DNA of 64,000 nt from Gibbula magus. Its lineage: Eukaryota; Mollusca; Gastropoda; Trochida; Trochidae. The stretch is from contig OW388301.1 of the NCBI GenBank assembly GCA_936450465.1, forward strand, positions 16,969,523-17,033,522. Reading direction: 5' to 3'. Of the stretch, positions 32,070-43,063 are shown piece after piece. The translations under genes were made by a program, and so were the position numbers. Under the pieces are notes generated by a model that saw nothing but the letters and a program-made list of their open reading frames with translations, had not been told where the DNA came from and made no database searches. Numbering within the stretch: the stretch's first letter is position 1; every line of letters starts with the position of its first letter.

Positions 32070-33013
32070 AGTCATCAACATCCCCCGCCAGACACAAGAA
32101 ATGAGAACAAGGGCAATAATTCAAGAAGAAATAATTGTGCGCTTCTCATTTTCTTTCCATTAAGGTAACGATATCCTCAAGCCACACAACTCATTTGATG
32201 TTAAACAATGTCTGAGAAAAGCTATATCCTTGGATACTTGAAACAGAGTCGAAAAAGTGTAACAAGGGGAATAACTCCGGAAAAAATAATCACATGCTTC
32301 TTTTTTTCGAACTCCATCAAGGTATCGATGGCCTTAAACCACACACCAAATTTGGTTTTCCTATCTTAAATAGTTTCTGAGAAAAGCTGTCCCCTTTGGT
32401 GATACCTTGAACAGAGTCTAAATATACGGAACAAGGGCTATAACTCCGCAAAGATTAAGTGTGTGCTTCTCATTTTCGAACTCCATCAAGGTACTTATGC
32501 CCTCAAGCCACACACCAAATTGGGTAATCCTATCTTAAATAGTATCTGAGAAAAGCTGTCCCCTTTAAATATAGCATGAACCTAGTCCAAACATACGGAA
32601 CAAGGGCAATAACTCTGGGGAATATAATCACATGGTTCTTATTTTCGAACTCCATCAAGGTATTTATGTCCACAAGCCACACACCAAATTTGAAAACTCT
32701 ATCTTAAACAGTTTCTGAGAAAAGCTGTCCCCTTTGGAGATACCATGAACAGAGTCCAAAAATACGGAACAAGGGCAATAACTCCGGAAAAAATAATCAC
32801 ATCGTTCTTATTTTCGAACTCCATTGAGGTATTAATGTCCACAAAGCACACACCAAATTTGGTTGTCCTATCTTAAATAGTTTCTGAGAAAAGCTGTCCC
32901 CTTTATAGCGGACGGACAGACGCACACACGCACGCACGCACGCACACACGCACGGACGGACGGACGGAGCCCAAACCTATATCCCCCTTCCACTTCGTGG
33001 CGGGGGATAATAA
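32070..33013 (+). mobile_element. Helentron/pearl-like non-autonomous element (tandem core repeats plus microsatellite)
   Basis: Bounded by ATCCCCCGCCA at the left and its inverse TGGCGGGGGAT at the right. The interior holds about 4.5 tandem core repeats of 168-169 bp starting at 32321, 32490, 32659 and 32828 (marker words GAACTCCATCAAGGTA and CTGAGAAAAGCTGTCCCCTT), followed by a (ACGG/ACGC)n microsatellite at about 32910-32975 and a unique right end. Core repeats plus tetranucleotide plus unique flank is the layout described for bivalve pearl elements, later grouped with Helentron-derived repeats. Confidence 0.75.
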
Positions 33014-34229
33014 TTAACATATATCCACATAGTTTCAACCTCCCTTTATTACAAGGTATTAATATCCCTTTACATTGATTTATTTTGAATGATTAGTGTG
33101 CGTCTACATTCTAATATGTCATAGATGCGTATGATTTGTTAAACTGCAGTTCAATGTTTTAGCATCATGATTTGATTTAAATAAAACATAAGTACAACAA
33201 TCGAACTGTCGAATGTCATTTTCATGCAAACATAAATAATCGTAATGAATGAAGAACGCAGAGACTGTTTGTATTGATACTATAACTATTGAAATCGTTA
33301 CATAGCAAAAAAATACATCCTTATGCTTTCAGAGAACAAACATTGATCAAAATACATAAACTGTTTAATTATATTAACTAACTCTTTTCATATATCGCGT
33401 GGCAGGTTTAATATACTGTTTTGCCATATGATTAATTTAAAAGCACAATTGTAGTTTGATATCTAGCAAAATGGCACACATCATCATGTATACCGCATGT
33501 GGTGCCTGCTATTTCTGAACGTTTGGCATTTTCTTTTTAAAATATTTTCATTCAGGACTCTGAACGAGATCACAAAGCGTGAGCATTGCTGATTCTTCTG
33601 AGTGAAGATGTTGTGGAGTATGTCTTCAGCAATATTTTAATATGCTTCAATTACAAATTATGCTTTAGGCGTAGATAGACAATCGTTAAACCAGTCAAGA
33701 AAAATAAACTCGTTCGCAGATGTATGATGCCTGTGTTGTCGTATATATCGAATCCTGAGTGTTTATTTCAACACAGAATCGGGCATACATTTATCATTGA
33801 TGTGTTCTTTTAGGTTGTGTTTAGTTAGGAGTGGTCAATCATAACCACCCTAATGAAAACAAATGTGTAACGGAAATTGGAAAGTTAACTGTCATATGAT
33901 AAAAAACAGTTCAAGTCTGTTCTTAACAACCCTCAATATAAGGAGTATCATGTCATATAATATTATGTTATATAGTAAACCCAACTATTTCACTTCCTGA
34001 ACTTTCATGAACCATACACACCTAGGAGTTATATCCATTTACATGGTAATATTATAGGGTAAAAGGCATACATGTCTTTCTAACACTGTGTCTTAGCGAT
34101 ACACGTACCTATTGATGGGTAAGCTTCAATGAAATTGACGTTGTGTTCGGCAACTTCATAGACATGTCCTGTTATTGCTGTGATTTTCGCTTCCTAATCG
34201 AAACACGCCAGCAGTCCACACTTCGGGTA

Positions 34230-34719
34230 CAGTGACGTGCCAACAATATTGCAACAATCTCCGTTTTTCCATTGGATCGCATGTTATTTTAGAGTAGCAT
34301 AAATAATTTTCATAATTTTGACAGTGAACAAACAGTTTTTAAACTTAGCATGTTTGTTATCTAACATCTTGAGATTATGTTTATAATGTTCAAATTCATT
34401 AAATTTGAGAATTGTTTCGGAAAACGGCAACGTAATGACTAGGTGTTTTACTGTAACGTCACTTCCCCATTGCCACCATAATGTAAGCAGGCCTAAAGGA
34501 CAGAAAAATGGACATAGCTCGGTAATCTTTTAACTATTTTGTATAATAACGTTGTATCCAAAATCAGTACGTGTTTCAGAGTAGATTTTCTGATTTCATG
34601 TCAAATTTCAGTAAAATATTTTGATAATGGAAACAATTAAAATTGTTTATGCTAGACTGAATTAACATGGGATCCTATGGAAAAACAGCAATAGTTGCAA
34701 TACCTTTGTCACGTCACTG
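34230..34719. mobile_element. Tc1/mariner-type MITE in unit 1
   Basis: 490 bp flanked by TA on both sides. Ends CAGTGACGTGCCAAC.. and ..CACGTCACTG; the imperfect inverted repeats run to about 77 bp, including TTTTTCCATTGGATCGCATG on the left. No ORF. The copy in unit 2 (42573-43063) has lost one flanking TA by mutation. Confidence 0.75.
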
Positions 34720-34843
34720 TATGTATCAAACTCTGCACTTTATCGTAGAATCAATGGTTGGAACATCTGGCAGTGGTGGCATGTGATCCTTGACCAATGG
34801 AAGTGCAGTTCAGCAAAATGAGAGTGACTCGTCATATGGGTGA

Positions 34844-35952
34844 CACAGGAATTAGAGGATACCCAAGATCTCAATGTAAACAATGTATATAAAAGTATCC
34901 ACGCCCCCTCTATACAATAGGCTAAAGGAGCGACACCCGCCATCTTGGCAACTCTTGGTTGCGTTTTCGCACCTCTCGACTCGACCACATTCGTGGCTTA
35001 TATTTCAAAACATACACAACGACATATAACGAAACTTACCGCCGATCCTTTATTAGGTTTCATACTAATTGGACATGGGCAACTTTTTGTTAACTTACTT
35101 ACTTTTCGGCCCAAATTACGCTGCTAAGTCGATTCTACCTGCAAACAACATCGAATTACAACTCGCTCAGACGGAAGTGACGTCACTATACTGACTTGAA
35201 TACACTCTCTCTCAGCTATATTTAGATACAAAGCATGGTCATGCAACTGTGTAAACATGTTGGTTTTTACACCGGGGCAAGTGACCATAACTTTTGCTAC
35301 AGATATTGGAATAATTGTCATAATTTGTTGGTCTTATCTCAATAATAAGTACATTAAACAAGCAATAGTTTGCATACTCTCAGGACATTTAGAAACGTTG
35401 TTTATAAAGTAATCGTCACATTCAGTAATGTGTGACAAGAGTAATTTGCAAGAGAAGCACGTGCATGACATGCATCACACAGCAGTGTTATTTTTGCTTG
35501 GAAATATGAAACCTCGTTACGCTTCTAAAAAAACACCGACATAATGACAACAAACAAAAAAATATACTGATATGCCAACACTCCTGATAATAACTAATAC
35601 AAATGAAGTTATACATATAATGATTATCTAAATGACACGAAATAGAAAAAATAATTTTTGAAAGGATTTTTATATGTGATGATGATATGTTATTGTCAGT
35701 ATTACCTTTATTATTTCAAGGACATAAACGAGAAGAGACTGATTCATCTTTTGTTAGCAAATTAATTTGTTCCTTAGTTTGAAATTTAAATTATTTGAAT
35801 AGAGATATTCTAATTTATACAAAGAATTTGTTATCCATATTTCATTCATAACTTACATAAGGAAAGGTGTCTTTCTGTCTGCTGTAAAAATAAAGTTAGA
35901 TAAATTGGTTTAGGCTAAACATTGAGATCTTGGGTATCCTCAAATTCCTGTG
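34844..35952. mobile_element. hAT-like non-autonomous DNA transposon with 8-bp target duplication
   Basis: 1,109 bp, ends CACAGGAATTAGAGGATACC and ..GGTATCCTCAAATTCCTGTG. The terminal inverted repeat is about 34 bp with one mismatch. It is flanked by the direct repeat ATGGGTGA (34836-34843 and 35953-35960). The paralogous position in unit 2 (about 43190-43200) has a single uninterrupted ATGGGTGACTC. An 8-bp duplication and CA termini fit the hAT superfamily. Internal ORFs are under 70 codons and unrecognised, so it is non-autonomous. Confidence 0.9.
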
Positions 35953-36244
35953 ATGGGTGACTCACTTCATGGCTGGATACCCTGAATATGTTAATGGTCG
36001 ATTCCCTGCCTCATACAGAGACATACGTTGTGAAATCTCATTCAAATCATATCTTTGATTCGTTCCCAAGGTGAAGCTTTAAAAAGTACGGTTGGCACTC
36101 ATCCAAAATCTGACGGGATACTGTAGAGCCCCGTGTCCGCTTTCAGAAATTTGAAAGCATGCATTTGCAACGGGAAATTAACAACTTCCGGCGAAAACGG
36201 AGCTCCGCTGGATTCCGGCCGCCAGATCTTGGATGAGTGACAAC

Positions 36245-37363
36245 CCAAATAGGTCTAGTCTTATGAAAGAATAAAATATATTATTTTAATGAGATTGTGA
36301 AACCTGTGGTGTTATTCTCCCTCCATAACGGGACTCTGCGCATGCGCTCATTTGAGTCGACACAGAAACATCAAACTAACTTAAGCATCTTTGGACAACG
36401 ATGATCTTAAATAAATAAATTATTGAATATAATACAATAAAACAAATACAAGGGATTCTCGTTTACATTCACTGTTTCTGTCAAGTCTGAACATGCGTCA
36501 AGGGGTGAAACACTGCTTCAATCAAGGAAGAGGGCGTTTAAACTCGTTTACCGTGTCATGAACGTTTTTAGAGCATTTGGAAAGAAGAGTAATCACTTTG
36601 TAAATGTTGTAGTCTTGATATGGATTTGAATTAGAACGCTTTAATAGAAACATTCAAAATAATTAATCATGAATTATTGCCCAATTACAAATTAACAAAT
36701 TTAGTTAAGATAGCTTCTGGAGACAGGAAGCAGCCATGTGTCATTTGGATTTACTCGTGCATCTTGCATTTTTTTGGTATATTTTCATTTGTCCCTGAGT
36801 GTATACGTTTCGATAAAGTTCAACTCATACTGAAACATTCAGGAGGCCATTCCACTAACCGATCTTTACCAGAAGATCAATCGTAAGTCTCTTTTATCAT
36901 TGGCTAAGATTGATCTTAGGCTTAAGATCGGTCAGTGATATCAGCCCAAAATAAAACTCTATGCACATGTACAGGCATAACATGGATTCATGTATAACTA
37001 GGCTGGTAGTTTTATTAACTATCCTACATCTAATGTATCTGCTTTCTACACTGAAAAGTTATGGTATCAACCAAAAGGCTCACTTTCAATTATTCAGGAG
37101 TACTGTGAAGAGGCATAGCCAAGCAATGTAGTACCTAAATCATCAAGGGAAACCGTAGATGAATAAAGGGTACGAGTCGATAGTTATGGGAATGTATGAG
37201 ATTATCGAGGATTATTATCTAATCAACTCACCAGTCCTTGCTGTAGCATAGATCCTATTCTGATCAATCTAAACTGACTTTTTATTCGTGCGCGGGTTTG
37301 TGCAAGAGGCTAACAATACGAGCTTCAATCCTTCAACATTTACTGGTACACTTCTCTCACGGA
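36245..37363. other. Unit 1 sequence between the hAT-like element and the SINE
   Basis: No gene recognised. A 14-bp difference from unit 2 at about 36910 (aagattgatcttaggcttaagatc against aagattgatc) marks the place beyond which the two units become almost identical. Confidence 0.5.
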
Positions 37364-38130
37364 GGGGCGGGATAGCGCAGTGGTTAGCGCGTTCCGCTGT
37401 GGATCAAGAGGTCTGGGGTTCGAATCCTGCCAGGGGCACGGCAACTTTGTCTGCAGTAGAGAACTGTTCTACACGTAGTAAGCTTTGGGTGCAATGCTCC
37501 CATGTAGCACAACTACATCGGCCCGACATCGGCCTGACGCTGTTAACATTATCGGCCCGACGTCAGCTAACTCCATCGGCCGATATAGTTGTGCTCATCG
37601 GTTTTACATCGGTCCGACGTCGGCCTAAAATTATCGGGCCAGCATTGGCCCTACATCAGCCCGTATTTGAATTATTAATTTTCTTTTTGGTAAAAAGTAG
37701 TATTTCCCTTGAACACACTTCATTATGATTAATTTAATCATCAGCGTAGTACCACCTCTTGAGATCATATTCACATACTTTTGTTAAGTATTTTCAAAAT
37801 TCAGCCTTTAAATAATTATAGTTGAAAAAATTATCACTTCTACAAGAAATGATGTATTTAATTAAGAAAACAACTTTCGTGTGGGAATATATATACTTAA
37901 ATGTTAAATTCAAAATATTGACTTTTGCCTGTACAGATGCTACACTATAACATTAAAAATTCCTAGGTGTGTAATTTCAAAATTAAAACCTAAAATAAAA
38001 CAATTTTCTTGGACAATAATCTCCCAGTCCATTTCATGCTAACTATAATTACAAAATAACAAATGGTTTTGTTTTTAACATTTTAATCAGTAAATGACAA
38101 AGTAAATGCATTAGGAGTGACATTTGGATC

Positions 38131-39116
38131 TTAAAAGTTCATTGTTTCCTCCACTTTGTGAGCTGTTTGTCTCTCAAAGCGTGCCCGCCTTGCCAAATTC
38201 CTGTCCGCTGCACCACGGAGCCATTCCTTAATGGTATGTTCTATGTCTTTTTCAGAAGTGTGCCTTGTATTCATGTGTTCCGTACAGCCTCTGAAATAAA
38301 GAAAAATATTCATCAATCTATTTGTAAGGAGACAAATTTACAATAATATGATGTTCTGACCAAGACTACATGACGATCTAATGGTAGGGACCGCATATAG
38401 TGAGCAAAAGTGTGCCCTCAGCCCTTAGCAATTTTGATGAATTCTTCATGAAAAAATCATAAATTCATCAAGAAGTGTCGTCATGAAGATTTCATGATTT
38501 GTTTATGAGCATAAGTGAGAATTTTACTTCATGAACTAATTGAACAGTTCATGAATTAATTTTCGTGAATTTTTCATGAACAAATACTGAGTGCTTCATT
38601 TACAGGCTAAATTGACAGCAGTAGAAAACATCTAATCAAAGTCTACACATTTGAGATTAATTTACTAGTTTGGCGTATTTCAAAACACTATCCCTTGGCA
38701 TTCATGATGTTGTACATACTGTCTATGGTCGAATAACATGGATATAGATACATTATTTTACTAGTTATTATAATACACTTTCATATGATGCCCTAGAGGC
38801 ATCATATGAAAAATATGAACCCGGATATGTCTGCTCCGTAGGTAATAATGAAATATATTTCTTACACATCACATCCAAATCATATTATGCTGAAATTATT
38901 TGTAATCTAAACTTGTTACTTTTAAATATCGATCTAAAACGAATGAATGACAATTATATCATTTATATATGCACATTAATTTTACTCACTGGAGAGTAAC
39001 TTCAGGTTTAGGGCAGAAAATGCCCTCTTCTCCCCCTTCCCCATCCAATTAAGCTGAAGCGCCAGTTTTGTTCCACAATGTGGCCCAATGTTCTCCTTCC
39101 TGTGTGGTTGTCCCGC
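38131..39116 (-). CDS. DUF4806-like protein, C-terminal two exons, inside the TIR element (unit 1)
   Basis: Exon 38990-39116 (acceptor AATAG, donor GTGAGT) reads AGQPHRKENIGPHC, then KLALQLNWMGKGEKRAFSAL and NLKLLSS. Exon 38131-38288 (acceptor TTCAGAG) joins in phase 1 and reads CTEHMNTRHTSEKDIEHTIK, EWLRGAADRNLARRARFERQ and stops at 38131. The pattern W-x-G-K-x-x-K-x-x-F followed by ..D/E-I..I-x-x-W-L-x-x-A-x-D-R matches what I remember of the animal DUF4806 family, whose function is unknown. Upstream exons were not found. It may be the element's own protein or captured cargo. Confidence 0.45.
38779..38811. repeat. Perfect 14-bp-stem hairpin
   Basis: TTTCATATGATGCC, loop CTAGA, GGCATCATATGAAA. 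Present unchanged in unit 2 at about 45980-46012. Its role is unknown; it lies inside the TIR element. Confidence 0.7.
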
Positions 39117-39348
39117 CTATTACAGCAAGTTTCTGCACCTTTGGACAAAATGTATCAGAAATATACTTGTGATTCATTTTGATTATAACACTAAATTTGA
39201 TTTATTTATGTAAGAAGGCAAACATATACCAACTGCATTGGTTATGTAATGGAATGTTCAGTAAAAATTTAACAAATTGTTGACATGAAACCGATTAATT
39301 TTAGTGAGGCAAAATAATGAAAATATTGCGGTGTTAACTATTAAGAGT

Positions 39349-39828
39349 CAGTGGACATAAGTATCCGTCACTTGACGTTATTTCCATAGACTTGCATGTT
39401 AATTTAGTGTAGCTTAAATACTTTTCTTGAGATGAGTTTTGAATGGATCGTTGTAAAAATGTACAGGTTGAATTTAAATCATCTCAGCTTACATGACATA
39501 CTTTCCGTTAATTTTCCGGACTAATATTTAATAAATGGCATTAGATATAGCTAATTATGTACACAAAATAAAAACGTTTCCCATTGAAGGCTTTGTTAAA
39601 CTTTATTACTATTATGTATATATGTTAATCAAATTGCTGTCATTCCTTCGATAACCAATGGAAATTAAGTTTGAATTATGAGAGTGTAACCAAGATGATT
39701 CTTCAAAAGTGTAGACAATTTAAAAAAAAAATGATAGAAAATCAAATCCATGACAATTATTTAGGCTACACTAAATAACATGCAAGTCTATGGAAATTAC
39801 GTCAAGTGACGAATACTTATGTTCAATG
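39349..39828. mobile_element. MITE nested in the TIR element (unit 1)
   Basis: About 480 bp with 77-bp inverted repeats: left CATAAGTATCCGTCACTTGA.., inverse on the right ..TCAAGTGACGAATACTTATG. The inner part (TTTCCATAGACTTGCATGTT, AATTTAGTGTAGC) resembles the same part of the MITE at 34230-34719, so the two are related families. Confidence 0.7.
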
Positions 39829-42572
39829 AATCAGAATGTAGATCAATAATAATCTAATTTGATGAAATAATACAGACTATTTACACAAACTGTTTAATTA
39901 GTTGAATTTGCGCGAAGCAACCAATATGACACTTGCAACAATCAAAACAAACAATGAAAGTCAATAACTTGTACTCAGTGAACTGTAAACAGCTGATCAA
40001 ATAGTTTTCGAACTCCGCGCAACACACGTAGGGAGACAACGTCATCTAGCACTGACAATCGCGGAAAGGAGTTGACAGTGGTTTATCGTATATTGTGAGA
40101 GGATTTCGCCAAAACTAAAGTAAATCATACTACATTGTCTACTACAACTACACATCCATGATCCTTATACAATGGATGGAACTAACTATGGCATTTCACC
40201 AACGGGCGACGTCACAGAAGATAAATAGTTAAATACAGCAGACAATAAAATACTCGCCTGTGCCGCTTTCCTTTGTGTCATGCATGTAGAATATAACTCA
40301 ATGAGTAAGCAATGCGATATGTTTTAGTTAAGATATGATACTGAGTAATTAAAAAACGTTTTTACTAATTTTGTGACTTACCTCAAACAGACAATGATTA
40401 TGTACGTAGCCTTGCGAATCAACCTTCAGCGACATCAAACATGGCGATGATAATGACGTCATCGTTGAATATGACGTCAGAGATATTTTGGCGCGTACAT
40501 TTATGCAATGCTTCTTCTTGGATCGTAGATTTTCGTTTGAGGAAGTGAAGGAGAAAGTGTCTACCTAATTGAGTGTGAAAGAGGGTTATTTTAGAGACAA
40601 GACACAGCTTGGTGTAGGCCTACTACAATAAGTTTGAACAATCTAAAAACTATCATAAGTTTGTGAAAATGTTTCCCCCACAGAATGTCATTTCACTCAT
40701 CAGCCCGACGTCGGCCCGATGCAGTGAGCCCATTTAAATAGTGCTGATGATGCCAATGTTGGGCCAACGTCGGCCGGATGCAGTTAGCCGATGTAGAACA
40801 AGTGCCGACGGCGCCGATCCTTAGCCGACGTCGGCACGATGTAGTTGTGCTAGCTGGGCTACTTTCAGCGTAGAACCACCCATGGTTCGCTAGTTCCAGC
40901 CGATGCTCACAGGTTTCATCTCAATGCATAGCCACATGGCGTTGCGGGTTTTCTCCCTGCCATAATACTAGCAGCCGCTTTATAAGTGAAATAATTTTGA
41001 AAGCGGCGATAAATCCTTACTCACTCACTCATGGAGGAACTTTGTCCTCACCACAATATCCACTACTCGCTATCCCTTAAGAGTAAAACAGCTGGCTCCA
41101 AAACGTTCTTACAAGCAGTAGCATTGTAGAACTACATGCCGTTTGATCAACATCGTCAATCGTAGCATCATTCACGACTCATCATAATTATCATTTATCT
41201 TCATATGATTTTCAAGCACACGTAACTGCAATTGTATTTAGATTTTACTGAGAAAAGCTGTCCCCTTTATAGCGGACGGACGGACGCACACACGCACGCA
41301 CGCACGCACACACGCACGGGCGGACGGACGGAGCCCAAACCTATATCCCCCTTCCACTTCGTGGCGGGGGATAATAATTAACATATATCCAAATAGTTTC
41401 AACCTCCCTTTATAACAAGGTATTATTATCCCTTTACATTGATTTATTTTGAATGATTAGTGTGCGTCTACATTCTGATATGTCATAGATGCGTATGATT
41501 TGTTAAACTGAATTTCAATGTTTTAGCATCATGATTTGATTTAAATAAAACATAAGTACAACAATCGAACTGTCGAATGTCATTTTCATGCAAACATAAA
41601 TAATCATAATGAATGAAGAACGCAGAGACTGTTTGTATTGATACTATAACTATTGAAATCGTTACATAGCAAAAAAAAACATCCTTATGCAACAAACAAA
41701 CATTGATCAAAATACATAAACTGTTTAATTATATTAACAAACTCTTTTCATATATCGCGTGGCAGGTTTAATATACTGTTTTGCCATATGATTAATTTAA
41801 AAGCACAATTGTAGTTTGATATGTAGTAAAATGGCACACATCATCATATATACCGCATGTGGTGCCTGCTATTTCTGAACGTTTGGTATTTTCTTTTTAA
41901 AATATTTTCATTCAGGACTCTGAACGAGATCACAAAGCGTGAGCATTGCTGATTCTTCTGAGTGAAGATGTTGTGGAGTATGTCTTCAGCAATATTTTAA
42001 TATGGTTCAATTACAAATTATGCTTTAGGCGTAGATAGACAATCGTGAAACCAGTCAAGAAAAATAAACTCGTTCGCAGATGTATGATGCCTGTGTTGTC
42101 GTATATATCGAATTCTGAGTGTTTATTTCAACACAGAATTGGGCATCATCTTTTAGGTTGTGTTTAGTTAGGAGGGGTCAATCATAACCTCCCTAATGAA
42201 AACAAATGTGTAACGGAAATTGGAAAGTTAACTGTCATATGTTAAAAGCAGTTCAAGTCGGTTCTTAACAACCCTCAATATAAGGAGTGTCAACACCTTT
42301 TGAAAAAGACATGTCATATATGTTATATAGTAAACCTAAATATTCCACTTCCTTCTGAACTTTCATGAACCATACATCCGTATACCTAGGAGTTATATCC
42401 ATTTACATGGTAATATGATAGGGTAAAAGGCATACATGTCTTTCTAACACTGTATCTTAGCGATACACGTACCTATTGATGGGTAAGCTTCAATGACATT
42501 GACGTTGTGTCCTGTTATTGCTGTGGTTTTCGCTTCCTAATCGAAACACGCCAGCAGTCCACTCTTCAGGTA

Positions 42573-43063
42573 CAGCTACGTGCCAAAAATATTGCAACAA
42601 TCTCCGTTTTTCCATAGGATCGCATGTTATTTTAGTGTAGCATAAATACTTTTCATAATTTTGACAGTGAACAAACAGTTTTCAAACTTAGCATGTTTGT
42701 TATCTAACATCTTGAGATTATGTTCATAATGTTCAAATTCAATAAATTTGAGAATTGTTTCGGAAAACGGCAAAGTAATGACTAGGCGTTTTTACTGTAA
42801 TGTCACTTCCCCAGTGCCACCATAATGTAAGCAGGCCTAAAGGACAGAAAAATGGACATAGCTCGGTAATCTTTTAACTATTTTGTATAATAACGTTGTA
42901 TCCAAAATCAGTACGTGTTGCAGAGTAGATTTTCTGAGTTCATGTCAAATTTCAGTAAAATATTTTTAAAATTGAAACAATTAAAATTGTTTATGCTAGA
43001 CTGAATTAACATGGGATCCTATGGAAAAACAGCAATTGTTGCAATACTGTTGTCACGTCACTG
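42573..43063. mobile_element. Tc1/mariner-type MITE in unit 2
   Basis: Paralogous copy of the element at 34230-34719, present before the segmental duplication. The right flanking TA is GA here. Confidence 0.75.

Larger units (their letters stand above)
37507..40850. mobile_element. DNA transposon with subrepeat-rich TIRs (unit 1)
   Basis: 3,344 bp. Ends GCACAACTACATCGGCCCGA.. and ..GATGTAGTTGTGC, flanked by TA on each side (37505-37506, 40851-40852). About 170 bp at each end is built from repeated words of the type TCGGCCCGACGTCGGC in both orientations. The minus strand encodes a DUF4806-like protein (exons 38990-39116 and 38131-38288); no DDE transposase was recognised. It interrupts a SINE, so the insertion point is known to the base apart from the TA. 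Confidence 0.75.
37364..41031 (+). mobile_element. tRNA-derived SINE interrupted by a 3.3-kb TIR element (unit 1)
   Basis: Head 37364-37438 is tRNA-like: A box TAGCGCAGTGG (37373-37383), B box GGTTCGAATCC (37417-37427). The body CTGCAGTAGAGAACTGTTCT.. runs to about 37506, is broken by the TIR element, resumes at 40853 with GCTGGGCTACTTTCAGCG and ends AAGCGGCGATAAATCCTTAC followed by TCACTCACTCA. The ACTC-repeat tail is typical of molluscan SINEs as I remember them. The tRNA part should not be counted as a tRNA gene. Confidence 0.85.
32884..41248 (+). repeat. Tandem segmental duplication, unit 1 (8.37 kb)
   Basis: Starts within the last core repeat of the pearl-like element (CTGAGAAAAGCTGTCCCC) and ends at ..GTATTTAGATTTTAC, where unit 2 begins with the same pearl-like sequence. 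It is longer than unit 2 mainly because it holds the hAT-like insertion at 34844-35952. No host gene was recognised inside. Confidence 0.95.

Noticed and set aside
32080..32910. Regular repeats considered as a CRISPR array
   Set aside because: Units are 169 bp direct tandem copies without unique spacers, within a eukaryotic Helentron-like element.
37364..37438. Apparent tRNA gene with good A and B boxes (also 44565-44639)
   Set aside because: The body that follows is shared with the 10.6 kb copy and ends in an ACTC tail, so it is a tRNA-derived SINE head; the cloverleaf stems are not all intact.
37288..37728. 146-codon plus-strand ORF, duplicated at 44489-44929
   Set aside because: It reads through the SINE head and the TIR subrepeats; conserved only because the DNA is duplicated.
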